Origin: Cryomorpha ignava
Lineage (GTDB): Bacteria; Bacteroidota; Bacteroidia; Flavobacteriales_D; Cryomorphaceae
DNA: 64,000 nt
Assembly: GCF_010686655.1 (NCBI RefSeq)
Contig: NZ_JAAGVY010000005.1
Span: forward strand, 55,001 to 119,000
Direction of reading: 5' to 3'
Below are positions 35,739 through 42,974 of this stretch, piece after piece. Below the pieces are notes generated by a model. It was not told the origin of the DNA, did not search any database, and worked only from the letters and a program-made list of their open reading frames with translations. Made by a program: the position numbers and the translations under genes. Within the stretch, counting starts at the first letter, position 1; the number at the start of each line of letters is the position of its first letter.

Positions 35739-38158
35739 CTTTCTATTCTCATAGTAAAACCGATGCTCATGGCGAAGCCTATGGTTCGAAAGAACTGAAA
35801 GTTCATGTGAATGGCGTAAAAGAAAAGGCACTCTTTCATCTCTCTGAAAATTTGGATTTGGGATTTCCCGATAATGAATTGAAAGAGTTAATTGAAGTCA
35901 TAGTTGATTTTCATGATCTTGGCAAATACACTTCTTATTTCCAAAATTATCTATTACAAAAGAAACCAATAGACAATTTACTCAAACGTCACGCCCAAAT
36001 CGGAGGTTTTGCAGCGTACAATTCTCTGATTGAAAAGAATGAGAAAAAGGCATTGATTGCACTTTATCTGATTTTTTTGCATCATAGTCAGCTCATCGAT
36101 ATTTTGGAAATAACCTCTAAGTTGGATTACGACTTAGACAAAATAATCCCTTCGCAAATTGATGATTTGAAAATTAGCTTTCAGGCAATTGAATCGGATT
36201 TGAATTTTGAGAATATTAAAATATTGTTGGTTTATACTGAAAAAAGAAAGCTACGCAAAGGCTACAGGCATTGGGCATTGAGAAATGCTTCAATCCAAGA
36301 CTATTTTTTGATTAATTATCTATTCTCACTTCTTATTGAAGGTGATAAATTGGATGCTTCAGACACACTTCCATACCATCTCAAAGCCATACTACATAAT
36401 GCGGTTGATAAACACTTTGGGAAGCCTGAAAAAGGGAATCAGAATCTCAAAGAGATGAGCAATAACGAACTGCGGAATTATTGCCGTGCCACCGTTATTT
36501 CAAATTTGGAAGATAGTGATATTCTGAATCGCTATATCTTTACCCTCACAGCACCAACAGGAATAGGGAAAACGATGACCGCTCTTGATTTTTCATTAAA
36601 GTTAAAAGCAAAAATTAAAAAGGTAGAAAATATTGAAACGCGAATAATCTACGCTCTTCCTTTTATCAATATCATCGAACAGGCTCTAAACGAATATCAG
36701 AAGATTTTACCAAAAGAGAACCGTATTCTCGGTCATTACCAATATGCAGATATTTTTGGCGATTCAGATGAGAAAGATAATCTGGATGGCGCGGAACAAG
36801 GTTATAACCAAAAAGCAATGGCACTCGACACTTGGCAGGCAGATGTGGTAATCACTTCATTTGTGCAGTTCTTTGAAACATTGATAGGAAATCGCAATAA
36901 ACTTTTAAAAAAATTTAATCATTTTGCCAATGCCATTATCATATTAGACGAGGTTCAAACACTGCGATTGGATCAGATGCCACTCTTGGGATCGGTCTTG
37001 TACTATCTTACAAAATTCTTAAAGACGAGAATAATATTGATGACCGCCACACGTCCGAAAATATTTGAATTGGCGCAATCTGAAATTTTAAATGAGGAAG
37101 GTGAAAAAGCTAATCCAAAAGAACTCTTGACAAATTACGAGGAAGTTTTTGCGGTTTTTAAACGAACCTCCATTCATCCGCTTTTAGACGATTTGAATGA
37201 AGAAAAAGCGGATAGAACAATAGAATTTGTGTCGAATATTTTTACAGACAAATGGAATTCCGAAAAATCCTGCTTATTGGTCTGTAATACCGTAGGCCGA
37301 TCTATAGAATTATACAAGTGCATAGCCGAATTTCTGGAAGAAAATGAGCTTTCAAATCCATTGTATTACCTCTCTACAAACATTATCCCAGCCCATCGGT
37401 TTGATCGGATAAGTGAAATTAAAAAGGACATCAATGTGCATCGGTCGCCAATTTTAGTTGCAACCCAAGTGGTTGAAGCCGGAGTAGATTTAGATTTTGA
37501 TATGGGTTTTCGGGATATTGGCCCCATTGATTCTATCATTCAGGTGGCGGGGCGTATAAATCGAAATAATGATTTAAACCGAAAGCATTCACCACTTTAT
37601 ATTGTTGACTTTGACAAGAGCATGACAATTAGGATATACGGACGGTTCTCTTATGATCAATCGAGGATGGCACTCAAAACGAAAGCCACATTCGGTGAAG
37701 AAGAATATTTGAATCTAATCAACCAATATTTTGACGGTGTAGCGGGAAGAAATTCATTTGATGTTTCAAGATGTTATTTCAACTCACTCAAGACTTTAAA
37801 ATATACGGCAGATGACAAAAGCGAGTGTCCAATAGGTTCTTTTCGAATTATTGAAGAATCAGATCGCTACGTTCCTGTTTTTATAGAGTTTGATGAAACC
37901 GCGGCAGATTCAAAAAAGGCATATTTGAAAAAGATAGTGAATGAAATGAGCAGTCTGGAGTTTAATCGAGATTGGAAACTCAAGTTTCAGCAATGTATAA
38001 TTTCAGCACCTAAATATTTATGTGACCATCTTGAACCGATAAACGAATATGAAGAAAACATTCTTTGTGTTCCGCAGTCAGAAATAGCTGAATTTTACAA
38101 TGAGCAAACCGGGCTTATCAGAAATATAAAAGAAGAAAAAAGTGTTTATATTTTATAA
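35735..38158 (+). CDS. cas3: CRISPR type I helicase-nuclease Cas3 (HD + DEAD/DEAH)
   Basis: An 807-residue effector nuclease. The N-terminal HD domain has DFHDLGKYTSYFQNYL (about 50-65, metal-binding His-Asp), then HAQIGGFAAYN and a LHHSQL His pair. The helicase part has Walker A APTGIGKT (about 271-278), motif II LDEVQT (DEVQ instead of DEAH), motif III MTATRP, and motif VI QVAGRINRNN. Length and order are normal for a fused Cas3' and Cas3''. It overlaps cas5 by 4 nt. The cas6 gene does not follow directly; a toxin-antitoxin tract intervenes. Confidence 0.95.
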   Translation: MTFYSHSKTDAHGEAYGSKELKVHVNGVKEKALFHLSENLDLGFPDNELKELIEVIVDFHDLGKYTSYFQNYLLQKKPIDNLLKRHAQIGGFAAYNSLIEKNEKKALIALYLIFLHHSQLIDILEITSKLDYDLDKIIPSQIDDLKISFQAIESDLNFENIKILLVYTEKRKLRKGYRHWALRNASIQDYFLINYLFSLLIEGDKLDASDTLPYHLKAILHNAVDKHFGKPEKGNQNLKEMSNNELRNYCRATVISNLEDSDILNRYIFTLTAPTGIGKTMTALDFSLKLKAKIKKVENIETRIIYALPFINIIEQALNEYQKILPKENRILGHYQYADIFGDSDEKDNLDGAEQGYNQKAMALDTWQADVVITSFVQFFETLIGNRNKLLKKFNHFANAIIILDEVQTLRLDQMPLLGSVLYYLTKFLKTRIILMTATRPKIFELAQSEILNEEGEKANPKELLTNYEEVFAVFKRTSIHPLLDDLNEEKADRTIEFVSNIFTDKWNSEKSCLLVCNTVGRSIELYKCIAEFLEENELSNPLYYLSTNIIPAHRFDRISEIKKDINVHRSPILVATQVVEAGVDLDFDMGFRDIGPIDSIIQVAGRINRNNDLNRKHSPLYIVDFDKSMTIRIYGRFSYDQSRMALKTKATFGEEEYLNLINQYFDGVAGRNSFDVSRCYFNSLKTLKYTADDKSECPIGSFRIIEESDRYVPVFIEFDETAADSKKAYLKKIVNEMSSLEFNRDWKLKFQQCIISAPKYLCDHLEPINEYEENILCVPQSEIAEFYNEQTGLIRNIKEEKSVYIL

Positions 38159-38232
38159 AAAATACCTTCAACCGAGGATGCTCTAACCATTTGCTAATAA
38201 TCCTTATCTTTAACTATTCAAAACAGATTTTT

Positions 38233-38487
38233 ATGAAAATCACCATATCAGGAAAAGACGAGAATTCCTTCAAACAAGTCGAGGACCTGGGGAAAAAGTT
38301 AGGCTTGCGTATTTCCAAAAAAGAGGATAAAGAAGATGTGAGATCGAAGGAGGAAAAAGTGAGATCTGAAAAACTCTACCAACTGATGACCGAGATGGCA
38401 AAATCGGGTGGAATTAAATCCATTCCAGACCCGGCTGCATGGCAGCGCGAGATTCGAAAAGATCGCACTTTACCCGGAAGAGAATAG
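38233..38487 (+). CDS. Orphan antitoxin-like protein (copy 1)
   Basis: An 84-residue protein starting at ATG 38233 (MKITISGKDENSFKQVED). It is about 60% identical to the second copy at 38583: shared parts are ITISGKD, VRSEKLYQLM/VRSEKLYLLM, and the tail DPAAWQREIRKDRTLPGRE, a DNA-binding linker plus the C-terminal toxin-wrapping segment common in antitoxins of PIN toxins. Its own toxin gene, three bases downstream, is decayed. Upstream lies the box TATCTTTA, also present before copy 2. It might cross-neutralise the surviving toxin. Confidence 0.75.
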   Translation: MKITISGKDENSFKQVEDLGKKLGLRISKKEDKEDVRSKEEKVRSEKLYQLMTEMAKSGGIKSIPDPAAWQREIRKDRTLPGRE

Positions 38488-38489
38488 CC

Positions 38490-38556
38490 ATGGAAGTACT
38501 TTTAGATTCAATCATTTTGTGATATGCTGGCGAGCCTTCTGCAAGATTTGTATCTT
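38490..38556 (+). pseudogene. Remnant of a PIN-domain toxin
   Basis: The frame starts MEVLLDSIIL, then TGA, and continues YAGEPSARFVSL. This is the typical first 20 residues of a PIN toxin (LLDSNIIIYA...). The in-frame stop and the missing body, replaced directly by the promoter region of the second antitoxin copy (both units share TATCTTTAACTATTC), show that the toxin was lost by a deletion between duplicated modules. Confidence 0.65.
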
Positions 38557-38582
38557 TAACTATTCATTTAAATATTCAGATT

Positions 38583-38837
38583 ATGGAAATCACCATTTCA
38601 GGAAAAGACAAGAACTTACTGAGACAAGTTGAAAAACTCGCCAAAAAGTTAGGTTTAAATATTTCGAAAACAGAAGAAGAAGTGAACAGAGAAGAACAAA
38701 AAGTAAGATCTGAAAAACTCTATCTTCTTATGGTAGAAATGGCCACTTCGGGTGCATTTAGCACAATTAAAGATCCGATTTCGTGGCAGCGTGAACAAAG
38801 AAAAGATAAACCCTTACCCGGTAGAGAAGAGTCATGA
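38583..38837 (+). CDS. Antitoxin of the PIN toxin (copy 2)
   Basis: An 84-residue antitoxin starting MEITISGKDKNLLRQVEKLAKKLGL (predicted coiled/helical N-terminus) and ending with DPISWQREQRKDKPLPGREES, which should wrap the toxin active site. It is a tandem paralogue of copy 1. The stop overlaps the toxin ATG by 4 nt (ATGA), the usual antitoxin-first coupling. As in other modules of this design it probably represses its own promoter; TATCTTTA at about 38551 is the likely -7 box. Confidence 0.8.
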   Translation: MEITISGKDKNLLRQVEKLAKKLGLNISKTEEEVNREEQKVRSEKLYLLMVEMATSGAFSTIKDPISWQREQRKDKPLPGREES

Positions 38838-39172
38838 GGATTCTTATCGACGCAAATATTATAATCTATTCTGCCCACAAAGACAAGGAGTCGCTTAGAA
38901 AGTGGCTTCAAAAACAAAGTCTTTCAATATCATCCATAAACCAGCTTGAGGTATTGGGTTATCATAAAATCACTAAGGAAGAAATTGTATTATCGAAAAA
39001 TTTTTTTTCACTATGCCAGATAATTTCTATAACCCAAACTATTATAGAGGAAGCTATTAAATTTCGGCAAGAAAAGAGTATGAGTCTCGGAGATTCAATT
39101 GTCGCGGCGAGCGCAAAAGAGAATAATCTACCAATAGCCACCGCCAACATCAAAGACTTCGAACATATTTAA
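38834..39172 (+). CDS. PIN-domain toxin (VapC-like ribonuclease)
   Basis: A 112-residue PIN-domain protein. The acidic metal-binding residues are visible: Asp in ILIDANIIIYS (residue 5-6), Glu in INQLEVLGY (about 38), Asp in SLGDSIVAAS (about 86) and Asp in TANIKDFEHI (about 108). VapC-like PIN toxins cut tRNA or rRNA. The gene is coupled to the antitoxin upstream. It lies between cas3 and cas6 in the same direction, 59 bp before cas6, so it could be co-transcribed with the cas genes. Confidence 0.88.
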   Translation: MRILIDANIIIYSAHKDKESLRKWLQKQSLSISSINQLEVLGYHKITKEEIVLSKNFFSLCQIISITQTIIEEAIKFRQEKSMSLGDSIVAASAKENNLPIATANIKDFEHI

Positions 39173-39231
39173 AACTTAAATTTGATAAATCCCCTTAACC
39201 AATAATTTTTTACAGAAAAGCTTATACCCTT

Positions 39232-39912
39232 ATGCCTTCCACAACTACCCAAAACCTTTCGGTAACACAAATAAAATTTCCGGAAATACAATTGCACACC
39301 CGCGATGCACACAAGCTACGCGGATATTTCGGAAATGTATTTAAGGATAATTCTCCGCTTCTTCACAATCATTACGATTCTGGGCAATTGCGTTATCGGT
39401 ATCCCTTGGTGCAATACAAAATATTAAACAACACCCCCACCCTCGTGGCAATTGACGAAGGAGCAGAATTGCTGACCCAACTTTTTTTGAAAATACAGGA
39501 AATCGATATTGACGGAAAGAAATATCCTATTCAAAATAAACACATTACATCCAAAAATTACCCAATCGGTATTGGCGAAAGCCTATTTACCTATACGTTT
39601 GAAACGCTATGGATGGCACTTAACCAAGAGAATTATAAAAAGTACACCGAGGCAGAAGATTCCGAAAAACGCAAAATATTGAATCGGATTTTAGTAGGCA
39701 ATATCCTGTCATTTTTTAAAAGTACCGGATTGATGCTCGAACCCGATGAGCGCATTTTGGCAACGACCGAAGTGGAACCAAAAAAAACCAAGTTTAAAGA
39801 TCAGTCTATGGTTGCTTTTACCGGAAGGTTTACGACAAATGCGCAGTTGCCGGATTTTATTGGCATCGGCAAATCGGTATCACGCGGGTTTGGAACCATT
39901 CTACAAGTCTGA
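39232..39912 (+). CDS. cas6: CRISPR endoribonuclease Cas6
   Basis: A 226-residue RAMP protein that cuts the repeat RNA to give crRNAs. The C-terminal Gly-rich loop GIGKSVSRGFGTI is the Cas6 signature, and the N-terminal part has HTRDAHKLRGYFGNVF with a candidate catalytic His. The repeat in the downstream array ends ATTGAAAC, so the predicted crRNA 5' tag is 8 nt. Unlike common type I-B operons, cas6 lies after cas3 and is bracketed by toxin-antitoxin genes. Confidence 0.85.
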   Translation: MPSTTTQNLSVTQIKFPEIQLHTRDAHKLRGYFGNVFKDNSPLLHNHYDSGQLRYRYPLVQYKILNNTPTLVAIDEGAELLTQLFLKIQEIDIDGKKYPIQNKHITSKNYPIGIGESLFTYTFETLWMALNQENYKKYTEAEDSEKRKILNRILVGNILSFFKSTGLMLEPDERILATTEVEPKKTKFKDQSMVAFTGRFTTNAQLPDFIGIGKSVSRGFGTILQV

Positions 39913-40015
39913 TATTTTTTTATGGAAATGAAAAAATATCGATAATTCGCAAATGATATTTGCATAAAATCATTGAAAAGACGGATCAAAAGCAATTCAA
40001 AATTATTACAATCCG

Positions 40016-40023
40016 TAAATTTG
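40016..40023 (+). promoter_or_regulatory. -7 box before the AbiE-like module
   Basis: TAAATTTG (TAnnTTTG) lies 14 nt before the ATG at 40038, in the 125-bp gap after cas6. If used, it would drive the AbiE-like pair together with cas1-cas2-cas4 separately from the interference genes. Confidence 0.35.
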
Positions 40024-40037
40024 ACGACCTTTAACTC

Positions 40038-40328
40038 ATGGAACTTCTTTTTACCAAAGCTATTTTCTGGGATACAGACATTTCAAAGTTGGATCCAAGC
40101 CTACACTCTAAATACATCATAGAGAAGGTTTTAAATTACGGCACTTTAGAGGATTGGAAGAAGCTAAAACAATTGTATTCTGAAGAAAGGATACTAGCTG
40201 AAGCTAAAAAAATAAGGGATTTACACCCTAAAACACTGAGCTTTCTAAGCATTTATTATAACGTTTCTAAAACAGAATTTCATTGCTATACAGAAATACC
40301 ATCCACCCGGACACATTTTCCTTATTGA
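40038..40328 (+). CDS. DUF6922-like / AbiEi-type antitoxin, small
   Basis: A 96-residue helical protein (FWDTDISKLDPSLHSKYIIEKVLNYGTLEDWKKLKQLY). This N-terminal pattern is typical for small proteins encoded directly before AbiEii-like nucleotidyltransferase toxins in Bacteroidota, where they act as presumed antitoxins. It overlaps the next gene by 46 nt in a different frame, so the two are translationally coupled. It has no wHTH-plus-C-terminal domain of full AbiEi. The assignment rests on pattern and position. Confidence 0.72.
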   Translation: MELLFTKAIFWDTDISKLDPSLHSKYIIEKVLNYGTLEDWKKLKQLYSEERILAEAKKIRDLHPKTLSFLSIYYNVSKTEFHCYTEIPSTRTHFPY

Positions 40329-40900
40329 AGGAATTGCAACAAAACCCGGCTTTAGGTGATTGCCCCTTAGCTGGTGGCACAGCACTTGCGTTGCAACTCG
40401 GTCACCGCATTTCGCTGGATCTTGACTTTTTTAGCAGTCGAGATTTAAACCTGAATGAGATAAAAAAAGTATTCGAAAGCTATCCGACTGCAATGGAATT
40501 GGCCACATCAAAAAATATACTCACTTGGAGTATCAATGACGTAAAAGTAGATGTGGTAAATTATACTTACCCCACTTTAAGACCATTAATAGAGAATGGC
40601 GGGATTGTTTTGTACAGCATGGAAGATATTGCGGCAATGAAATTGGAAGCAATTAAAGGAAGAGGGCGAAAACGCGATTTTTACGATCTGTATTTTTTAT
40701 TGAAAAAATTCGACCTTGCTAAAATGTTGCAATTCAACAAGGAAAAATATAATCGGAGCAATATGTTTATGGTTATTAAGAGTATGACTTTTTTTGAAGA
40801 TGCCAATACTGATCCTGATGTTATGGTTCCAAAAGATACCGAAAAGGTGGATTGGGAATTGGTAAAAAAGGAAATAATAAAGGCGGTTAAATCAATCTGA
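40283..40900 (+). CDS. AbiEii-like nucleotidyltransferase toxin
   Basis: A 205-residue protein with a TTG start inside the antitoxin gene. The nucleotidyltransferase core is GGTALALQLGHRISLDLDFFS (about 31-51; GG motif and the catalytic Asp pair in DLDF). A VDVVNYTYP strand and DIAAMKLEAIKGRGRKRDFYDLYFL, the conserved C-terminal AbiEii block, follow. AbiEii-type toxins transfer nucleotides to RNA (tRNA CCA ends in studied cases) and give phage abortive infection. The stop codon overlaps the cas1 ATG (TGATG), coupling it to cas1. Confidence 0.88.
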   Translation: MLYRNTIHPDTFSLLKELQQNPALGDCPLAGGTALALQLGHRISLDLDFFSSRDLNLNEIKKVFESYPTAMELATSKNILTWSINDVKVDVVNYTYPTLRPLIENGGIVLYSMEDIAAMKLEAIKGRGRKRDFYDLYFLLKKFDLAKMLQFNKEKYNRSNMFMVIKSMTFFEDANTDPDVMVPKDTEKVDWELVKKEIIKAVKSI

Positions 40901-41907
40901 TGCAAATATTTATCAACACGTATGGCAGTTATTTACATGTAAAGGAAGACATGTTTGAAGTAAAAACGCGCCCCGATCCCAAACAGAAAGATAAAATAAA
41001 AGTGAACCATATTGCTGCACACAAAATCACTTCGTTCGTGGTGAGCAAAGGCGCGGCAATAAGTACAGATGCCATTGCCCTTGCGGTAAAACACAATATT
41101 GATATCGTTGTAGTTGAAAATAACGGTCATCCGCTTGGACGATTTTGGCACAGTAAGCTGGGTAGCACCACCAAAATACGGAAGCGTCAGCTCGAGGTGA
41201 GCATGGATGCCGTGGGATTGGAATGGATAAAACAATGGCTTATTGTCAAACTTCAAAATCAGGCTGAATATCTGGGTGATTTGCGGAAGCACCGACCTAA
41301 AATCTCGATAACGCTGGCTGAATCGGAAAAACGAATATTAGAGCAATGTGAGAAAATTGCCGAATTAAAAGCGGACAGCATCTCTGATGTTGCGGAGCGC
41401 ATAAGGGGTCTTGAGGGAACTGCGGGGCGTTTGTATTTCGGCGGACTTTCAAAAAGCATTCCCGAAGAGTTCAACTTTAAAGGTCGTAGCTTTAGGCCTG
41501 CACAAGACCCCTTTAACGCTATGCTCAACTACGCTTATGGCATACTCTATTCGCGTACTGAGCGGGCACTGATGCTTGCGGGACTGGATCCTTATGTGGG
41601 TTTTTTGCACCGCGACGATTACAATTCAAAGAGCCTGGTTTTCGATTTTATTGAGCCTTATCGCATACATGCAGAACGCTGTGTATTTGCTCTTTTTTCA
41701 AAAAAACAGGTCAATAAAACTTTTTTTGAGGATATTTCGGGAGGGGTTTCGCTTAATGCGGATGGAAAACCGGTATTGGTAGAGCATTTTATGAAATATC
41801 TTGATCAGGATACCATTCGCCATAAGGGGCGCAACCAAACCCGGTACAACGCTATGCAGCTCGATGCGCACAACTTTGCCAACACTTTAATAGCCAAAGA
41901 AGAATGA
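40900..41907 (+). CDS. cas1: CRISPR integrase Cas1 (type I-B)
   Basis: A 335-residue Cas1, metal-dependent spacer integrase working with Cas2. Catalytic residues are in LEGTAGRLYF (Glu about 171), FLHRDDYN (His about 236) and FDFIEPYR (Asp/Glu about 250). The N-terminal beta domain has INTYGSYLHVKEDMFEV. Complete length. It starts within the stop codon of the AbiEii-like gene and overlaps cas2 by 4 nt. Confidence 0.97.
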   Translation: MQIFINTYGSYLHVKEDMFEVKTRPDPKQKDKIKVNHIAAHKITSFVVSKGAAISTDAIALAVKHNIDIVVVENNGHPLGRFWHSKLGSTTKIRKRQLEVSMDAVGLEWIKQWLIVKLQNQAEYLGDLRKHRPKISITLAESEKRILEQCEKIAELKADSISDVAERIRGLEGTAGRLYFGGLSKSIPEEFNFKGRSFRPAQDPFNAMLNYAYGILYSRTERALMLAGLDPYVGFLHRDDYNSKSLVFDFIEPYRIHAERCVFALFSKKQVNKTFFEDISGGVSLNADGKPVLVEHFMKYLDQDTIRHKGRNQTRYNAMQLDAHNFANTLIAKEE

Positions 41908-42194
41908 TAATCTGGGTAATGTACGATATCAAAAAGGATAAGGCGCGCAGTAAAATCGCGAAAATATGCAAACAATCGGGGCTATACCGAGTGCAGTACA
42001 GCGTGTTTTTGGGTCAGCTTTCTGCAAATTCAAAAGACAGTTTGTGGATACAAATTGAGGAATTGATTGATGAAGAAACCGACTCGGTATATATTTTCCC
42101 AATGTCGAAAAACGAGCTTCAAGACACGATTTTATTGGGACAAGCTTTTGACAAGGATATGGTTACTGATGAAGTAAAAGCGTTGTTTTTCTGA
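41904..42194 (+). CDS. cas2: CRISPR adaptation protein Cas2
   Basis: A 96-residue Cas2 with ferredoxin-like fold. MIIWVMYDIKKDKARSKIAKICKQ contains the conserved Asp at the end of strand 1, then GLYRVQYSVFLG, the usual YRVQxSVF block, and a hydrophobic strand with VYIFPMS. It dimerises between two Cas1 dimers. Overlaps cas1 by 4 nt and cas4 by 1 nt. Confidence 0.95.
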   Translation: MIIWVMYDIKKDKARSKIAKICKQSGLYRVQYSVFLGQLSANSKDSLWIQIEELIDEETDSVYIFPMSKNELQDTILLGQAFDKDMVTDEVKALFF

Positions 42195-42769
42195 TGTTTA
42201 GCATAACGCCCTCACATATTATCGAATATTTGTATTGTGCGCGGTACACTTTTTTTGAATATGTGCTGGCTGTGCCGCAAAATGAAGACAAGTACTACAA
42301 GGTACAGCGGGGTAGAACGTTGCACGACGAGAAGCTTGAACGTAACAAAGGATATTTGCGGAAGCGTATAGGCGCAGTAGAAAAATGGGAAGACCAATAT
42401 CTTACCAATGCCACAATGCGCGGGAGAATAGATGAGGTTTTAAAGCTTGAGGACGGGAGTTTTGCACCCTTGGATTATAAGTTTGCGGAGTACAAAGACA
42501 AGCTTTACGACACGTATAAGCAGCAGTTGTTTTGCTATGCTGTGCTGATAGAGGATAATTGGGGAGCAAAGGTCAATCGCGGATTTATTGTTTACATCCG
42601 CAGCAAGAATAAATTATTGGAAGTTGAGATAAAACAGTCTGACAAGGAATTGATTCGTGAGAGCATTTCGGGATTTTTGGAGATTGTGGAGAAAAATCAT
42701 TTCCCAAAAGCCACGAAATATAAGCGAAGATGTGTAAATTGCACCTATCGGAATATTTGCACGAAGTAA
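42194..42769 (+). CDS. cas4: CRISPR protein Cas4 (RecB-like, Fe-S)
   Basis: A 191-residue Cas4 exonuclease, which trims prespacers and selects the PAM side. The Fe-S cysteines are Cys16 (YLYCARYTFFEY) and the C-terminal cluster CVNCTYRNIC. The RecB nuclease motifs are visible: His in RGRTLHDEK, Asp in RGRIDEVL, PLDYKFAEY with Asp-Lys, and QLFCYAVL. It is the last cas gene and ends about 200 bp before the first repeat, an unusual place after cas2. Confidence 0.95.
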   Translation: MFSITPSHIIEYLYCARYTFFEYVLAVPQNEDKYYKVQRGRTLHDEKLERNKGYLRKRIGAVEKWEDQYLTNATMRGRIDEVLKLEDGSFAPLDYKFAEYKDKLYDTYKQQLFCYAVLIEDNWGAKVNRGFIVYIRSKNKLLEVEIKQSDKELIRESISGFLEIVEKNHFPKATKYKRRCVNCTYRNICTK

Positions 42770-42974
42770 TGAAAAAGGTTGTGGGAATCCGGTAGTAGAT
42801 TTATAAAAGGAGAAATTAATTTTGGAGTCAACTAATTATATTACAACACCTTGCTGTCGCAAAAACGAACGGAAAGCGGGTGTAAAAACGTTCTTTGACG
42901 TATTAGAAACAATGAATAAGGGAAATGACTCAATATGTAACGGTCTGTTATTTAGCTGTTTGAGAGCTGATCGG
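42770..42974 (+). promoter_or_regulatory. CRISPR leader
   Basis: A 205-bp AT-rich non-coding stretch between cas4 and the first repeat. It contains the boxA-like word at 42890-42905. The array repeats are perfect at this end and degenerate at the other, so transcription and spacer addition start here. A promoter was not identified with certainty; TTTG at about 42833 has no good -7 partner. Confidence 0.8.
42887..42906 (+). promoter_or_regulatory. boxA-like antitermination site in the CRISPR leader
   Basis: AAAACGTTCTTTGACGTATT is identical over 20 nt to the sequence before 23S rRNA (minus strand, about 427-447). It lies about 70 nt before the first repeat, in the part that should be transcribed. 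boxA recruits Nus factors to prevent Rho termination of untranslated RNA. Function here is inferred. Confidence 0.65.

Noticed and set aside
42833-42870. A TTTG...TACAAC pair in the CRISPR leader as promoter
   Set aside because: The -7 part does not match TAnnTTTG and the spacing is 17; too weak to call.
42893-42925. TTTG in the leader boxA read as a -33 box
   Set aside because: No TAnnTTTG follows at 18-21 nt, and the exact match to the rRNA spacer favours boxA.
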